A stretch of DNA of 64,000 nucleotides from Hoeflea_A sp965204935 (GCF_965204935.1 NZ_CBDBFO010000002.1); one strand, 5' to 3'; positions 16,841-26,863 are shown, counted from the first letter of the stretch. The notes: generated from the sequence alone by a model not told the origin. A program made the numbers and translations.

Positions 16841-17608
16841 CTAGCCGCGCTTTTCCCGGGCATAGGCTCGGGCGGCCTCTCCGAACGCCTTGAGGAGCTT
16901 GTAGGAGGCCGGATCGGATTGCGCCCAGTATTCGGGATGCCATTGCACACCGACCGCAAAGGCCGATGCGCCGTCCACCGACACGGCCTCGATGACACCG
17001 TCCTGCGTCCGTGCCTCGACGGATAGTCCTGGAGCGAGTTCACCGATCGCCTGGCGGTGCAGCGAGTTCACCTGCGCCTCTTCATCCTGAAGAATGTCGT
17101 AGAGGCAACTGCCCTTGTCTATGGCAATGTCCTGCCGGATGCCGAAGCGGACATCGGGATCGTCATGCTCCGGCCGCCGATGATCGAGGTTGCCCGGCGC
17201 TTCATGGATTTCCGTGGCCAGCGTCCCGCCCAGCGCGACGTTGAGCTCCTGAATACCTCGGCAAATGGCCAGCAGCGGAATGCCGCGTTCGATAGAGCGC
17301 CTGATCAGAGGCAGGCTCGTTGCGTCCCGGTCCGGATCATAGGGGCCGTTTTTTTCCGTCGGTTCCTCGCCATAAAGCTCCGGATCGACATTGCTGCGCG
17401 CGCCGCTGATCATGACACCGTCAACACGGTCGAGAATCGCGTCGATCTCGGTATAGCCGGACAGGTCCCGGCCGAGCGCCGGGACGATCAGCGGTATGAC
17501 ACCGGCTGCCTTGAGCGCCGCGTCGGAGTACTGGAACGGGCTGGCATGCCAGACATACCCGTCCAGTTCCCTGGTGTCGGCGGGGATGGCGACGATGGCG
17601 GTGGGCAT
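16841..17608 (-). CDS. Gamma-glutamyl-gamma-aminobutyrate hydrolase-like class I amidotransferase
   Basis: This 255-residue protein belongs to peptidase family C26 / PuuD. The nucleophile cysteine sits in LAICRGIQELNVALGG near residue 117, preceded by MISGARSNVDPELYG, and the catalytic His-Glu pair in VGVQWHPEYW near residue 223. PuuD cleaves gamma-glutamyl-GABA in the putrescine degradation pathway, and a putrescine-forming decarboxylase lies 6 kb away, but the other puu genes are absent, so another gamma-glutamyl amide may be the substrate. It ends 21 bases from the convergent LacI gene and is divergent from the TRAP binding protein gene. Confidence 0.87.
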   Translation of the reverse strand: MPTAIVAIPADTRELDGYVWHASPFQYSDAALKAAGVIPLIVPALGRDLSGYTEIDAILDRVDGVMISGARSNVDPELYGEEPTEKNGPYDPDRDATSLPLIRRSIERGIPLLAICRGIQELNVALGGTLATEIHEAPGNLDHRRPEHDDPDVRFGIRQDIAIDKGSCLYDILQDEEAQVNSLHRQAIGELAPGLSVEARTQDGVIEAVSVDGASAFAVGVQWHPEYWAQSDPASYKLLKAFGEAARAYAREKRG

Positions 17609-17882
17609 TTCAGGCTCCGGAGTGCTTTTTCGGTTGCGGGCTATTTAGCGTATGCGGACGATCTTGCAACCCGCAGCAAATGGCTGGAGTACCGAGCCGG
17701 CCTGCCCGGTGAAACACGCTACCGCGCGGCGCGGAATCGATGCCCGGATGGAAGGTCCGAAATGCTGAAAGTATGATGCGATTCATTTGCATACGCATAA
17801 ACAAGGTGTAGTCTGATTCCCGGTCAGCGCGGCCCGACCATCCGGCAAATCGATCTTTCGGGAATCCACAAGGAGGACAAGT

Positions 17883-18989
17883 ATGAACCGTCGCTCATTC
17901 ATGAAGAGGGCGGGTGTGGCAGGCACGGGCGCGGCGGCGTCGGTGGCATTGGCGGCACCGGCGGTGGCACAGTCCCTGCCGAGTATCACATGGCAGCTAT
18001 CGTCCGGGTATCCGAAGCTGCTCGATACGATCTACGGCACCGCCGAGGTCTTTGCCGAATCGGTGCGTGAACTGACCGATGGAAAGTTCGATATCAAGGT
18101 CTTCGCCGCCGGAGAGATAGTCGATGCCTTCGACGGGCTGGATGCGGTCCAGGAAGGAAAGATCGATATCGCAAGCACGGCGTCGAACTATTTCTGGGAG
18201 AAGGATCCGGCCTTCGCGTTCGGGACGGGTGTGCCTTTCGGCTTGAACCAGAGGATGATGAATGCCTGGCTCTACGAGGGTGGAGGGCTTGAGCTTCTCA
18301 ACAAGTTTTACAGCAAATTCAATGTGATCGGCTTTCCGGCCGGCAACACCGGCGCCCAGATGGGCGGCTGGTTCCGCAGGGAGATCAACACGCTTGACGA
18401 TATGCAGGGCCTGAAGTTCCGGATCGGCGGTTTCGGCGGGGCGATCGTCGAGAAAATCGGCGTCAACCCGATCAGCCTGCCGGCAGAACGAATCTACGGT
18501 GCCCTTGAAAACGGCACCGTCGACGCGGCCGAGTTCGTCGGTCCCTATGACGATGACAAGCTCGGTCTCAACCGCGTTGCCAAATACTACTACTATCCTG
18601 GCTGGTGGGAAGGCGGCGTGACCGTCATGAACCTGATCAACCTCGACAAGTGGAATGCGCTTCCAAGCAGCTATCAGGCGGCGATCCGCAATGCTTCGGC
18701 GCACGCGAACTCCGTGATGATGGCGCGCTACGACACGCTCAATCCGCCGACACTTCAGGAGCTGGTGCAGTTCGGCACGGTGTTGCGGCCCTATTCGAGC
18801 GATATCATGCTTGCCTGTTTCAACGCCGCCAAGGAGACCTATGCGGAGCTTTCGGCCGAGCACGAGGACTTCAAGATATTGCACGATTCCTACATGGGTT
18901 ACCGCGGCGAGGCCTATCTTTGGTTCCAGCTGTCCGAATATGCACAGGATACATTCCTGATGCTGCAGCAAAGGGCAGGGCGCCTCTGA
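17883..18989 (+). CDS. TRAP transporter solute-binding protein, TakP-like
   Basis: A 368-residue periplasmic binding protein with a twin-arginine type signal (NRRSFMKRAGVAG, ending near APAVAQS). It is very like TakP, the 2-oxo acid binding protein: SGYPKLLDTIYGTAEVF, GNTGAQMGGWFRREINT with the ligand arginine, AAEFVGPYDDDKLGL, and YYYPGWWEGG. The ribosome-binding site AAGGAGG is excellent. No DctQ/DctM genes follow; the only permease genes in the window are at the left edge, 16 kb away, so this is an orphan or works with a distant permease. The gene downstream encodes an enzyme acting on 2-oxo acids, which fits a role in 2-oxo acid supply. Confidence 0.88.
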   Translation: MNRRSFMKRAGVAGTGAAASVALAAPAVAQSLPSITWQLSSGYPKLLDTIYGTAEVFAESVRELTDGKFDIKVFAAGEIVDAFDGLDAVQEGKIDIASTASNYFWEKDPAFAFGTGVPFGLNQRMMNAWLYEGGGLELLNKFYSKFNVIGFPAGNTGAQMGGWFRREINTLDDMQGLKFRIGGFGGAIVEKIGVNPISLPAERIYGALENGTVDAAEFVGPYDDDKLGLNRVAKYYYYPGWWEGGVTVMNLINLDKWNALPSSYQAAIRNASAHANSVMMARYDTLNPPTLQELVQFGTVLRPYSSDIMLACFNAAKETYAELSAEHEDFKILHDSYMGYRGEAYLWFQLSEYAQDTFLMLQQRAGRL

Positions 18990-19071
18990 ACCTGGAGCCG
19001 GGGCCTTACAGCCAGGATACCGAAATACCTTGCGGGCTTGATTTTGAAGACAGGCGCGGCAGTTAGTGAAC

Positions 19072-19084
19072 TGTGCAGTGCACA
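19072..19084. promoter_or_regulatory. Palindrome upstream of the oxidoreductase gene
   Basis: TGTGCA-G-TGCACA is a 13-base palindrome about 100 bases before the oxidoreductase ATG, and is adjoined by AGTT-AGTG-AACT. A weak promoter-like TTGACG follows at 19096. The layout suits an operator, but no regulator is next to it. Confidence 0.4.
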
Positions 19085-19186
19085 ACGGAATTCATTTGAC
19101 GCCTTGCGCTCCAAAATCAAAATAGGCGCCGCGCTGCCAAGGCGCTCAACAGTGCCGGTGTTCCGGGCTGTGCTGCGGAGGACCGG

Positions 19187-22100
19187 ATGACGCTGCATGA
19201 TGTCTCGCTCAACGACAAGTTCGACCTGGACAAGGACCGGATATTCCTGACCGGTTCCCAGGCGGTTGTCCGGCTGCTCTTGATGCAAAAGGAGCGGGAC
19301 AGGCGCGCCGGCCTCAACACCGCCGGTTTCGTATCCGGCTACCGGGGTTCACCGCTCGGCGGGCTTGACCAGCAATTGTTTCACGCCGGACGCCTGCTTG
19401 AGGAAAACGACATAGTCTTTCAGCCGGGCCTTAACGAGGAACTTGCAGCGACCGCCTGCTGGGGCACACAGCAGCCGGACCTTTACGGCGCGGGCAAGTA
19501 TGACGGCGTCTTTTCCGTCTGGTACGGCAAAGGTCCCGGCGTTGACCGGTCCGGGGACGTGTTCCGCCACGCCAATCTCTCTGGCAGCGCCAAGCATGGC
19601 GGTGTTCTGGCCCTGATGGGCGATGACCATACCGCGGAATCCTCGACCAACGCGCACCAGACTGAATTTGCTTTCGTCGACGCCATGATCCCGATCCTCA
19701 ATCCGGCCGGTGTTCAGGAAATCGTCGATTACGGCCTCTACGGATTTGCACTGTCGCGGTTTGCCGGCACCTGGACAGCCCTCAAATGCGTCAAGGACAA
19801 CATTGAATCGACCGGAACCATCGACGCCCGCCTTGACCGCTTGAACATTGTCTATCCCGAATTCGACATGCCACCCGGTGGACTGAACATCCGCCCAGGT
19901 GAACTGGACATGCTTGGCCAGGAGGCCCGCCTCTACGACTACAAGCGCGATGCGGTAAGCGCTTTCATCCGCGCCAACGGGTTGAACCGCGTCGTCTGGT
20001 CCGGCGGCGAAGCGCCGAAAATCGGCATAATCAGTGTCGGCAAGAGTTATCTCGACGTCCGCCAGAGCCTCTCGGACCTCGGTATCGACGAGGCACAGGC
20101 CGGCCGGCTCGGCATCAGGCTGATGAAAATCGCGGCGCCGTGGCCGCTGGGCTACGAGGATTTCAGGGCATTCGTGAACGGCCTTGAAATGGTGATCGTC
20201 GTTGAAGAGAAGCGCTCGCTGATCGAAACGCAGTTGCGCGAGGAGCTCTACGGAACCGCACATCAGCAGAAAGTTGTCGGCAAGCGAAGCGAGAGCGGCG
20301 AATGGCTTTTCCCCGTCAAGGGCGCGCTTGATCCGAATGAGATCTCCGTTGCGGTCGGTGAACGGATCCTGCGCCTCATCGGCCATTCGGAAGAGATCGA
20401 CAGCCGTGTCAAACGGATAAGGCAGGCCCAGGCCATGCTCTCCGACATCACTGATGTCGCGGTGCGCACGCCGTATTTCTGTTCCGGCTGCCCGCACAAC
20501 AGTTCGACAAAGGTTCCCGAGGGTTCGGCCGCGGCCGCCGGTATCGGCTGTCATTTCATGGCGATATGGATGGACCGGGACACAAGCGGGTTTACCCAGA
20601 TGGGCGGCGAGGGCGCCCAGTGGGTCGGCCAGCAGCCTTTCACCGAAACACCGCATATCTTCCAGAATCTGGGCGACGGCACCTACAATCATTCGGGCAT
20701 CCTGGCGTTGCGTTTCGCGCTCTCGGCCGGCGCCAACATGACCTACAAGATCCTATTCAACGATGCTGTAGCGATGACCGGCGGCCAGCATCTGGACGGC
20801 GACCTGACGGTTGACGCTATCGCCCGCCAGGTCCGCGCCGAGGGCGTCGAGCGCATAGCGGTCGTCTCGGACGAGCCCGACAAATATCCAAAAAGCATGG
20901 ACTGGCCGTCGCGCGTCACGTTCCACCATCGCTCAACTATGGATGCCGTGCAGCGCGAATTGCGGGACATCAAGGGCGTGTCCGTTTTGCTTTACGATCA
21001 GACCTGTGCCGCCGAGAAGCGGCGCCGGCGTAAGCGCGGCACCTACCCGGATCCCGACAAGCGTGTCTTCATCAACGAGCAGGTGTGTGAGGGGTGCGGA
21101 GATTGCGGCATCAAGTCGAACTGCGTTTCCGTGCAGCCGGTGGAGACCGAGTTCGGGCGCAAGCGGCGTATCGACCAGTCGAGCTGCAACAAGGATTTTT
21201 CGTGCGTCGACGGTTTCTGTCCGTCATTCGTGACCGTGCATGGCGCCAAAATCCGTAAGGCCGAAGGAAAATCCCTCGAGGGCGATCCGCTGGTAGGCGT
21301 GCCTGATGCGCCGGTCAACCTGCCGCAAGACGGCTGGGCCTGCGTGATCACCGGTGTCGGCGGCACGGGCGTGGTCACGATCGGCGCGATCCTGGGGATG
21401 GCCGCGCATCTGGAGGGCAAGGGCTGCGGCATGATCGACATGGCGGGGCTTGCGCAAAAGGGCGGTGCGGTGCTGTCCCATGTGCGGATAACCGCAAGGC
21501 CCGATGATATCACGGCCATCCGGGTTCCGGCAGGCAAGGCCGATCTCGTTCTGGGGTGCGATCTCGTGGTTTCCGGTTCGCGCAAGGTCCTGGCCTCTGT
21601 TCACGAGGGCAAAACCCTGTTCGTCGCCAATACAGCGGAAATCATGCCCGGCGACTTTACCCGCAATGCCGATTTCTCGTTGCCGGTCGAGCGGTTGAAG
21701 CGCGCGGTGATCAAGGCAGCGGGAGAAGACCGGACCGTCTATTTTGACGGCACCGGTGCGGCGACGCGTTTGTTCGGAAACGCCATTGCCGCCAATATGT
21801 TCATGCTCGGCCTCGCCAGTCAGAAGGGTGGGCTGCCGGTATCGCCGGAGGCGATCGAGCGTGCCATCGAACTGAACGGCCAGGCAAAGGAGATGAACGT
21901 GCAGGCGTTCCGGTGGGGGCGTCGTGCGGCGCATGATCCGCAAACCGTCCGTGATCTGATGGCAGCGGCGCGCGAACCGGATCCCGTGCGGCAACTCTCA
22001 CAGAGCCTGGACGAGGCGATCGAGCGCCGGGTCAGGTTTCTGAGCGACTATCAAAGCCGGCGCTATGCCCGCCGCTACCGCAACCGCGTCGAGCGCGTGA

Positions 22101-22663
22101 AGCAGGCCGAGGAGAAGCTAAACGGGAAGGCCGGTCCGCTGACAGAGGCGGCCGCCCGAAATCTCTTCAAGCTGATGGCCATCAAGGACGAGTATGAGGT
22201 GGCGCGGCTTTACAGCAACGGCGCTTTCATCGCCGAGCTGAAGAATCAGTTTGAAAGCTGGGACCGGCTGGAATTCCATCTCGCGCCTCCAGTCCTCAAT
22301 CAGCGCGATGAAGAGGGTCATCCGCGCAAAAGGCAATTCGGTTCCTGGATGATGCGGCTGTTTTCGCTTCTGGCCAAGGTTCGGCGGGTTCGCGGCACGC
22401 CTTTGGATGTTTTCTCCTACCACACCGAGCGGCGTGATGAGCGCCGTATTCTGCGTGAATATGAAGCGCTTGTGGAGGAAGTTGTCGATACGGTGAACAA
22501 GGACCGCCTGGATGCCGGTGTTGCGCTGTTGAACTATCCGCAGAAAACCCGTGGCTACGGGCATGTCAAAGGTGCGAGCATCACCATGGCCGAGGCTGAG
22601 CGGGAAACGCTGAAGAAGGCATATCTCGATGCCGAGATGAATGTGCCGCAGGCGGCCGAATAG
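19187..22663 (+). CDS. Fused indolepyruvate ferredoxin oxidoreductase
   Basis: This 1158-residue cytoplasmic enzyme joins the subunits of 2-oxoacid:ferredoxin oxidoreductase in one chain. It decarboxylates arylpyruvates such as indolepyruvate to acyl-CoA with TPP and iron-sulfur clusters. Seen in order: the pyrimidine-binding domain (GFVSGYRGSPLGGLD near residue 47); a domain with CSGCPHN near 430; the TPP-binding LGDGTYNHSG near 500; a cysteine cluster EGCGDCGIKSNC near 637 plus CNKDFSCVDGFC; and the gamma domain starting ITGVGGTGVVTIG near 720. The C-terminal 200 residues form the usual extra domain of the bacterial fused type. The ATG follows GGAGG. The TakP-like gene lies 200 bases upstream on the same strand. 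Confidence 0.92.
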   Translation: MTLHDVSLNDKFDLDKDRIFLTGSQAVVRLLLMQKERDRRAGLNTAGFVSGYRGSPLGGLDQQLFHAGRLLEENDIVFQPGLNEELAATACWGTQQPDLYGAGKYDGVFSVWYGKGPGVDRSGDVFRHANLSGSAKHGGVLALMGDDHTAESSTNAHQTEFAFVDAMIPILNPAGVQEIVDYGLYGFALSRFAGTWTALKCVKDNIESTGTIDARLDRLNIVYPEFDMPPGGLNIRPGELDMLGQEARLYDYKRDAVSAFIRANGLNRVVWSGGEAPKIGIISVGKSYLDVRQSLSDLGIDEAQAGRLGIRLMKIAAPWPLGYEDFRAFVNGLEMVIVVEEKRSLIETQLREELYGTAHQQKVVGKRSESGEWLFPVKGALDPNEISVAVGERILRLIGHSEEIDSRVKRIRQAQAMLSDITDVAVRTPYFCSGCPHNSSTKVPEGSAAAAGIGCHFMAIWMDRDTSGFTQMGGEGAQWVGQQPFTETPHIFQNLGDGTYNHSGILALRFALSAGANMTYKILFNDAVAMTGGQHLDGDLTVDAIARQVRAEGVERIAVVSDEPDKYPKSMDWPSRVTFHHRSTMDAVQRELRDIKGVSVLLYDQTCAAEKRRRRKRGTYPDPDKRVFINEQVCEGCGDCGIKSNCVSVQPVETEFGRKRRIDQSSCNKDFSCVDGFCPSFVTVHGAKIRKAEGKSLEGDPLVGVPDAPVNLPQDGWACVITGVGGTGVVTIGAILGMAAHLEGKGCGMIDMAGLAQKGGAVLSHVRITARPDDITAIRVPAGKADLVLGCDLVVSGSRKVLASVHEGKTLFVANTAEIMPGDFTRNADFSLPVERLKRAVIKAAGEDRTVYFDGTGAATRLFGNAIAANMFMLGLASQKGGLPVSPEAIERAIELNGQAKEMNVQAFRWGRRAAHDPQTVRDLMAAAREPDPVRQLSQSLDEAIERRVRFLSDYQSRRYARRYRNRVERVKQAEEKLNGKAGPLTEAAARNLFKLMAIKDEYEVARLYSNGAFIAELKNQFESWDRLEFHLAPPVLNQRDEEGHPRKRQFGSWMMRLFSLLAKVRRVRGTPLDVFSYHTERRDERRILREYEALVEEVVDTVNKDRLDAGVALLNYPQKTRGYGHVKGASITMAEAERETLKKAYLDAEMNVPQAAE

Positions 22664-22700
22664 GCGGCATGGGTTGAATATCACGCCTGTCGAGTAAAGT

Positions 22701-22748
22701 GGCGGAAGTTTCCGCCGCAGAAAGCCCCGTTTACCGCCATTTAAACGG
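22701..22748 (+). terminator. Two tandem hairpins after the oxidoreductase gene
   Basis: GGCGGAA-GT-TTCCGCC (22701-22716) and CCGTTTA/TAAACGG (22727-22748) are perfect inverted repeats in the 160-base gap before the GGDEF-EAL gene. Neither is followed by a long T run. They may end the upstream transcript or form part of the next gene's leader. Confidence 0.35.
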
Positions 22749-22823
22749 CCTAATATCGATTTTCTCAAACCTTCTTTAATGCTTTTCCGGTAGGTCTCAT
22801 GACACCTTGAAGGATTGGTGTTA

Positions 22824-25136
22824 ATGGGCGGAAAGCAACAGGGGCAGTTACCGACAGACGTTTATCTGTCGTTTGTCCGTTCGCTATACGGCAACCGCAT
22901 GACCTTGCGCGCGGGCATGATCGCGCATGTCACCACGTGCGGTCTGATCTTTTTCAAGGTCAAGGACCCGGTCTACCTCGCCTTTGGCGGCATCATCTTT
23001 GCGCTTTGGCTTATCCGCGCGATGTCGATGCGCTGGTTCGACAAGGTGGAATTTTCCGAGGATGATCGCGATCTCATCACCAAATGGGAGTGGCGCTATA
23101 TCGCCGGATCCGGCCTGGTCACACTGACCCTCGGCCTGATGAACAGTTATGCCTTCCTTGTTTCGCACGACACGTTCGCTCAGCTCGCGGCGCTGTCGGT
23201 CACGATCGGAACCATGGTTTCCGTCGTCGGGCGCAATTTCGGCTCCAAGACCAATGTCGATGTCATTTCGCTCGCCGCCTGCCTGCCGATCATGATCGGC
23301 CTGTTTTTTGCCGGCGGCATCTACATGGCGATCCTGGGTTTGTTGGTCATACCACTGATTGTGACAACGCGGGCGATGGCCAATGGCGTGCGTGAGTTCC
23401 TGTACGAGAACGTCCTCAGCCGCCGGGAAATCGCCATCATAGCCGATCGCTTCAATGCGGCACTCAACAACATGCCGCACGGGCTTTTCATGCTCGACGA
23501 GGACGGCCGCATCGTTGTCGCGAACAAGAAGGCGGCAGAGTTGCTGTCGGCGCCCGACAGGGATTCCCTGCGCAACCACTCGCTGATGGCGGTGCTGCGG
23601 TATGGCGTCCGCAGGGGCGTGATTACCTCGGGTCGCGCGAAAATCATCCAGCGCCAGCTCAAATCTCTGATCGCCGGCGAGGAGTCGCGGGCGCTCGTCT
23701 ATTTTTCCGAAGAGCTCTATCTCGAATTCAGCGCCAAGCGCCGCAAGGCAAACGGCGTCGTCTTGATTTTCGAGGATGTCACCGCCCGTATCAAGGCTGA
23801 AGAGAAGATCGTGCATATGGCCCGCTATGACAGTCTGACAGGCCTGTCGAACCGCGGCTATTTCTCGGAAATCGTGGAAAGCGCCGTCCGCAAAATGGGC
23901 GAGGACGAGAAGTTCGCACTGGTCGTTATCGACCTCGATGATTTCAAGCACGTCAACGATACGAACGGTCACATGACCGGCGACCGGCTTCTGTGCGCGA
24001 TCTCGGCACGCCTGTCCGGGCTCGCCAGCGAGCGCATGACCCTGTCGCGTTTCGGCGGCGACGAGTTCGTGATCTTCATCCGCGATGTCAGGGACACCGA
24101 TGATGTGGACACGACCATGTCGGAACTGTTCGAGTCCCTGCGCGGAACCTACCTGATCAACGGCAACAAGCTCTTTGTCAGCCTGAGTGCCGGCGTGGTC
24201 ATCGGATCAAAGGCCGAGTTCAAGCTCGACGATCTGCAGATCAAGGCCGATCTCGCGCTTTACGAGACAAAGCATCAGGACAAGAACAGCTGGGTCATCT
24301 TCGCCGAGGAGATGGATGAGAAATACACGCGCCGGCAAAAGCTCAAAGCGGCTCTGCGCGACGCGGTCCGCGAAAAGTCCTTTACCGTGGTCTATCAGCC
24401 GATGTTCACCGCGGACACTGTCCAGGTGGCGTGCTGCGAAGCGCTTTCACGATGGTACCATCCTGAGTTCGGCGCTGTTTCTCCGGCTGTCTACATTCCT
24501 CTTGCTGAGGAAATGGGCATAGTCGGTGAACTGACGCGCCATATGCTGAATGTTGCCTGCCGCGACTGTGCCAGCTGGTCGAACGGCTCGTCCGTTTCCG
24601 TCAACCTGTCCGCCAATGATCTGCGCAACAAGGAGATCGTGTCGATGGTGACGGATGCGCTCAATGCGGCCGGGCTCGACGCAAAGCAGTTGCAGGTGGA
24701 GGTCACGGAAAGCGCATTTGTCCAGGATGCTGCAAAAGCCAAGTCGATCCTGGAGGAACTTCGCGCTAAGGGCGTGACGATTGCCATCGATGATTTCGGC
24801 ACCGGCTACTCGAGCCTGAGCTATCTGCACCTTCTGCCGCTCAACAAGGTGAAGATCGACCGGTCCTTTGTCTCGGATATTGCCGATGACGAGCGCACGC
24901 TGAAACTGCTCAAGGGTGTCGTTCACCTTTCGCGTGAGCTGGGACTGGAGATCGTCGTCGAGGGCGTGGAGACAGAGGAGCAGCTTGAACTCATCCGCTC
25001 CACCGGAAGCGCGGACCTCATCCAGGGTTTCATCTTCGGCATGCCAATGCCCAGCAGCGCCATCACCGAACTGACGTCGAGCACCATGCGTTCGAAATCC
25101 GGGTCAACGCCTGCCGCCAGGCAGGCACGCAAGTAA
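22824..25136 (+). CDS. Membrane-bound PAS-GGDEF-EAL cyclic-di-GMP protein
   Basis: A 770-residue signalling protein. The N-terminus carries about five membrane helices (residues 25-185). A PAS-like segment follows (AALNNMPHGLFMLDEDGRIV near 215). The GGDEF domain starts at DSLTGLSNRGYF near 335 and has an intact SRFGGDEF active-site motif, so diguanylate cyclase activity is possible. The EAL domain (about 500-755) keeps CCEALSRW, NLSANDL, DDFGTGYSSL and VEGVETEEQ, so phosphodiesterase activity is also possible. Such double proteins often use one domain as a regulator of the other. The ATG at 22824 has AAGGA 9 bases upstream; the earlier TTG and GTG have bad spacing. It stands alone. Confidence 0.92.
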   Translation: MGGKQQGQLPTDVYLSFVRSLYGNRMTLRAGMIAHVTTCGLIFFKVKDPVYLAFGGIIFALWLIRAMSMRWFDKVEFSEDDRDLITKWEWRYIAGSGLVTLTLGLMNSYAFLVSHDTFAQLAALSVTIGTMVSVVGRNFGSKTNVDVISLAACLPIMIGLFFAGGIYMAILGLLVIPLIVTTRAMANGVREFLYENVLSRREIAIIADRFNAALNNMPHGLFMLDEDGRIVVANKKAAELLSAPDRDSLRNHSLMAVLRYGVRRGVITSGRAKIIQRQLKSLIAGEESRALVYFSEELYLEFSAKRRKANGVVLIFEDVTARIKAEEKIVHMARYDSLTGLSNRGYFSEIVESAVRKMGEDEKFALVVIDLDDFKHVNDTNGHMTGDRLLCAISARLSGLASERMTLSRFGGDEFVIFIRDVRDTDDVDTTMSELFESLRGTYLINGNKLFVSLSAGVVIGSKAEFKLDDLQIKADLALYETKHQDKNSWVIFAEEMDEKYTRRQKLKAALRDAVREKSFTVVYQPMFTADTVQVACCEALSRWYHPEFGAVSPAVYIPLAEEMGIVGELTRHMLNVACRDCASWSNGSSVSVNLSANDLRNKEIVSMVTDALNAAGLDAKQLQVEVTESAFVQDAAKAKSILEELRAKGVTIAIDDFGTGYSSLSYLHLLPLNKVKIDRSFVSDIADDERTLKLLKGVVHLSRELGLEIVVEGVETEEQLELIRSTGSADLIQGFIFGMPMPSSAITELTSSTMRSKSGSTPAARQARK

Positions 25137-25468
25137 AGCCCACCGGCCGGATTGCCCGCCTCGCGCATGCTATGAGCAATCTCTGCAAAGCAACCATCGA
25201 CAAGAGGGATCGCTTGCCTTTGCGGACCTTGTTTCCCAGCGGGCAAGCGTCCTGTTGTACGTCCGGACCGGATCGCATCGCTTGACCGCTGCGGTTTCAC
25301 GGGAGGCGCCGCCGGATAGGAGACGCATTCGTCTCGCATCTTCGCGCACCCGATTTGTCCGGTGAGCCCATTCGCCGGGCGCGATTGGTTCCTGCGAGGA
25401 TATCTACGTTCTGCGTCCAGCGATCGATTGTAGCTGTCCGACTTACCGGACGGCTGGAACCGTTTGCC
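25137..25468. other. Convergent gap without a recognised gene
   Basis: These 332 bases separate the GGDEF-EAL gene from the convergent MFS gene. One feature stands out: CGCTTGCC (25211-25218) and GGCAAGCG (25242-25249), a perfect 8-bp inverted repeat around 23 bases, plus GTCCG/CGGAC further on. No T run follows. Open frames here have no protein-like pattern. Confidence 0.5.
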
Positions 25469-26764
25469 TTACGATGTCCCGTGCTTCGCCCAGGTCATCG
25501 CCGTCGAAGGGACGGCACGGTGCGATGCGAGAAGAAACAGGATGCTGGCGATCGGCGGCAGTGTCATGCTGCACAACAGAGCGTATTTCAGCGATGTGCC
25601 GTCGTCGACGGAAGCACCAAATGAAGCGAAGCTGTCACTCAGAACGCCGATGACCGCGGGAACAGCCCCGTAGGCGATCAGCGAGGAGGCGAACATCATC
25701 AGGGCAATTGCCGTTGCGCGCACACTTTGTTTGGAGACTGTGTGCATGCATGCCATCGCCGGACCGAAACCGGTACCGGCAAGGAAAAAGGCGCCGAACA
25801 GTCCGTAGTAGGCAACTTGCACGTCTCGTCCGACAAGGACGGCCATGAAGGGCACGACAGCCAGGCTGCAGGACAGCGCGGACCACCAGAATTCCCAACG
25901 TGCATCGCGGGTCACGAGCTTGTTGACGATGAAGCCGCCCGCGAAGGTCCCAAGGATCAGACCGAAGCCGAGGAAAGCGCCGCCGGAGCGAGAGAACTCC
26001 TCGATCGTCACGCCGTAGGCGCGCTGGAAGAATGCGGGAATCCAGGTTGCAAGGCCAGCAAGCGTAAACAGCAGCGGGATCGCAACCAAAAGCAGCTGGA
26101 TCTCTCGGCGCTTCAGCATGGAAACAACGTCCCGGCTCCAAACGACATTTGATGCGGGCGCCACCGAACCGGCTTCCCTCGGGTCCCTCAGCACGAGCAG
26201 CAGGACGACAAGCGGAAGCAATCCGACCGCACCGAAGATGATGAATGTCATGCGCCAGCCGACCATCTCCAGCACAATGCCGCCGGCGATCAGGCCGATG
26301 AGCGTTCCAACAGTGCCGATGCCGGTAAAAAGCGAGATCATGAAGGCCCGGTTCTGCGCCGGTGTCACGTCGGAGATAAGCGATTGCGCGGATGGCACGC
26401 AGCCGGCCTCGCCAGTGCCGACCATCATGCGGCTGATGAACATCTGCACAAAGTTGTAGGACATGCCGCATGCGGCAGTGGCGGCGCTCCAGACAGTCAG
26501 TGCGACAGCGATGAGGTGGACGCGGTTCCAGCGATCGGCGATGCGTCCGGCAACCAGTCCCAGTCCGGCATAGCAAACGGCAAAGGCGAGTCCGCCAAGC
26601 AGACCCATCTGGCTGTCAGAAAGTCCAAGGTCATTCTTGACCGGTTCCACCATGAGGGCGAAGAGAACCCGGTCCATCTGGTTAACCAGGTTGATGATCC
26701 CAAGGATAATGACAACGACGAATAGGTTTTGACCAGCCGTCGATCTTGTTCCGTTATCGGGCAT
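25469..26764 (-). CDS. Spinster-like MFS transporter
   Basis: A 431-residue, 12-helix major facilitator protein. NQMDRVLFALMVEPVKNDLGLSD-type N-terminus (read in parts), the loop 2-3 motif AGRIADRWNR, and GTGEAGCVPSAQSLISD in helix 4-5 are typical of the spinster/hexuronate-type branch of the MFS. The substrate cannot be inferred. The ATG at 26764 is preferred over a GTG at 26791 because AAGG lies upstream, although spacing is long. The gene is monocistronic; upstream lies a 480-base gap shared with the divergent FeeM-like gene, which includes an inverted repeat nearer to this gene. Confidence 0.85.
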   Translation of the reverse strand: MPDNGTRSTAGQNLFVVVIILGIINLVNQMDRVLFALMVEPVKNDLGLSDSQMGLLGGLAFAVCYAGLGLVAGRIADRWNRVHLIAVALTVWSAATAACGMSYNFVQMFISRMMVGTGEAGCVPSAQSLISDVTPAQNRAFMISLFTGIGTVGTLIGLIAGGIVLEMVGWRMTFIIFGAVGLLPLVVLLLVLRDPREAGSVAPASNVVWSRDVVSMLKRREIQLLLVAIPLLFTLAGLATWIPAFFQRAYGVTIEEFSRSGGAFLGFGLILGTFAGGFIVNKLVTRDARWEFWWSALSCSLAVVPFMAVLVGRDVQVAYYGLFGAFFLAGTGFGPAMACMHTVSKQSVRATAIALMMFASSLIAYGAVPAVIGVLSDSFASFGASVDDGTSLKYALLCSMTLPPIASILFLLASHRAVPSTAMTWAKHGTS

Positions 26765-26863
26765 TCTATTCCGACCTTCGGTTCGCCCCACGCAGAATGA
26801 ATTCGACGCTCACCATATCGGACGCAAGTTAATATTGGTTTATCGGCCAAGTTGTCGGCAATG

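Noticed and set aside
19349..20692. 447-residue minus-strand open frame opposite the oxidoreductase gene
   Set aside because: Antisense shadow of a well-conserved enzyme; no protein-like pattern.
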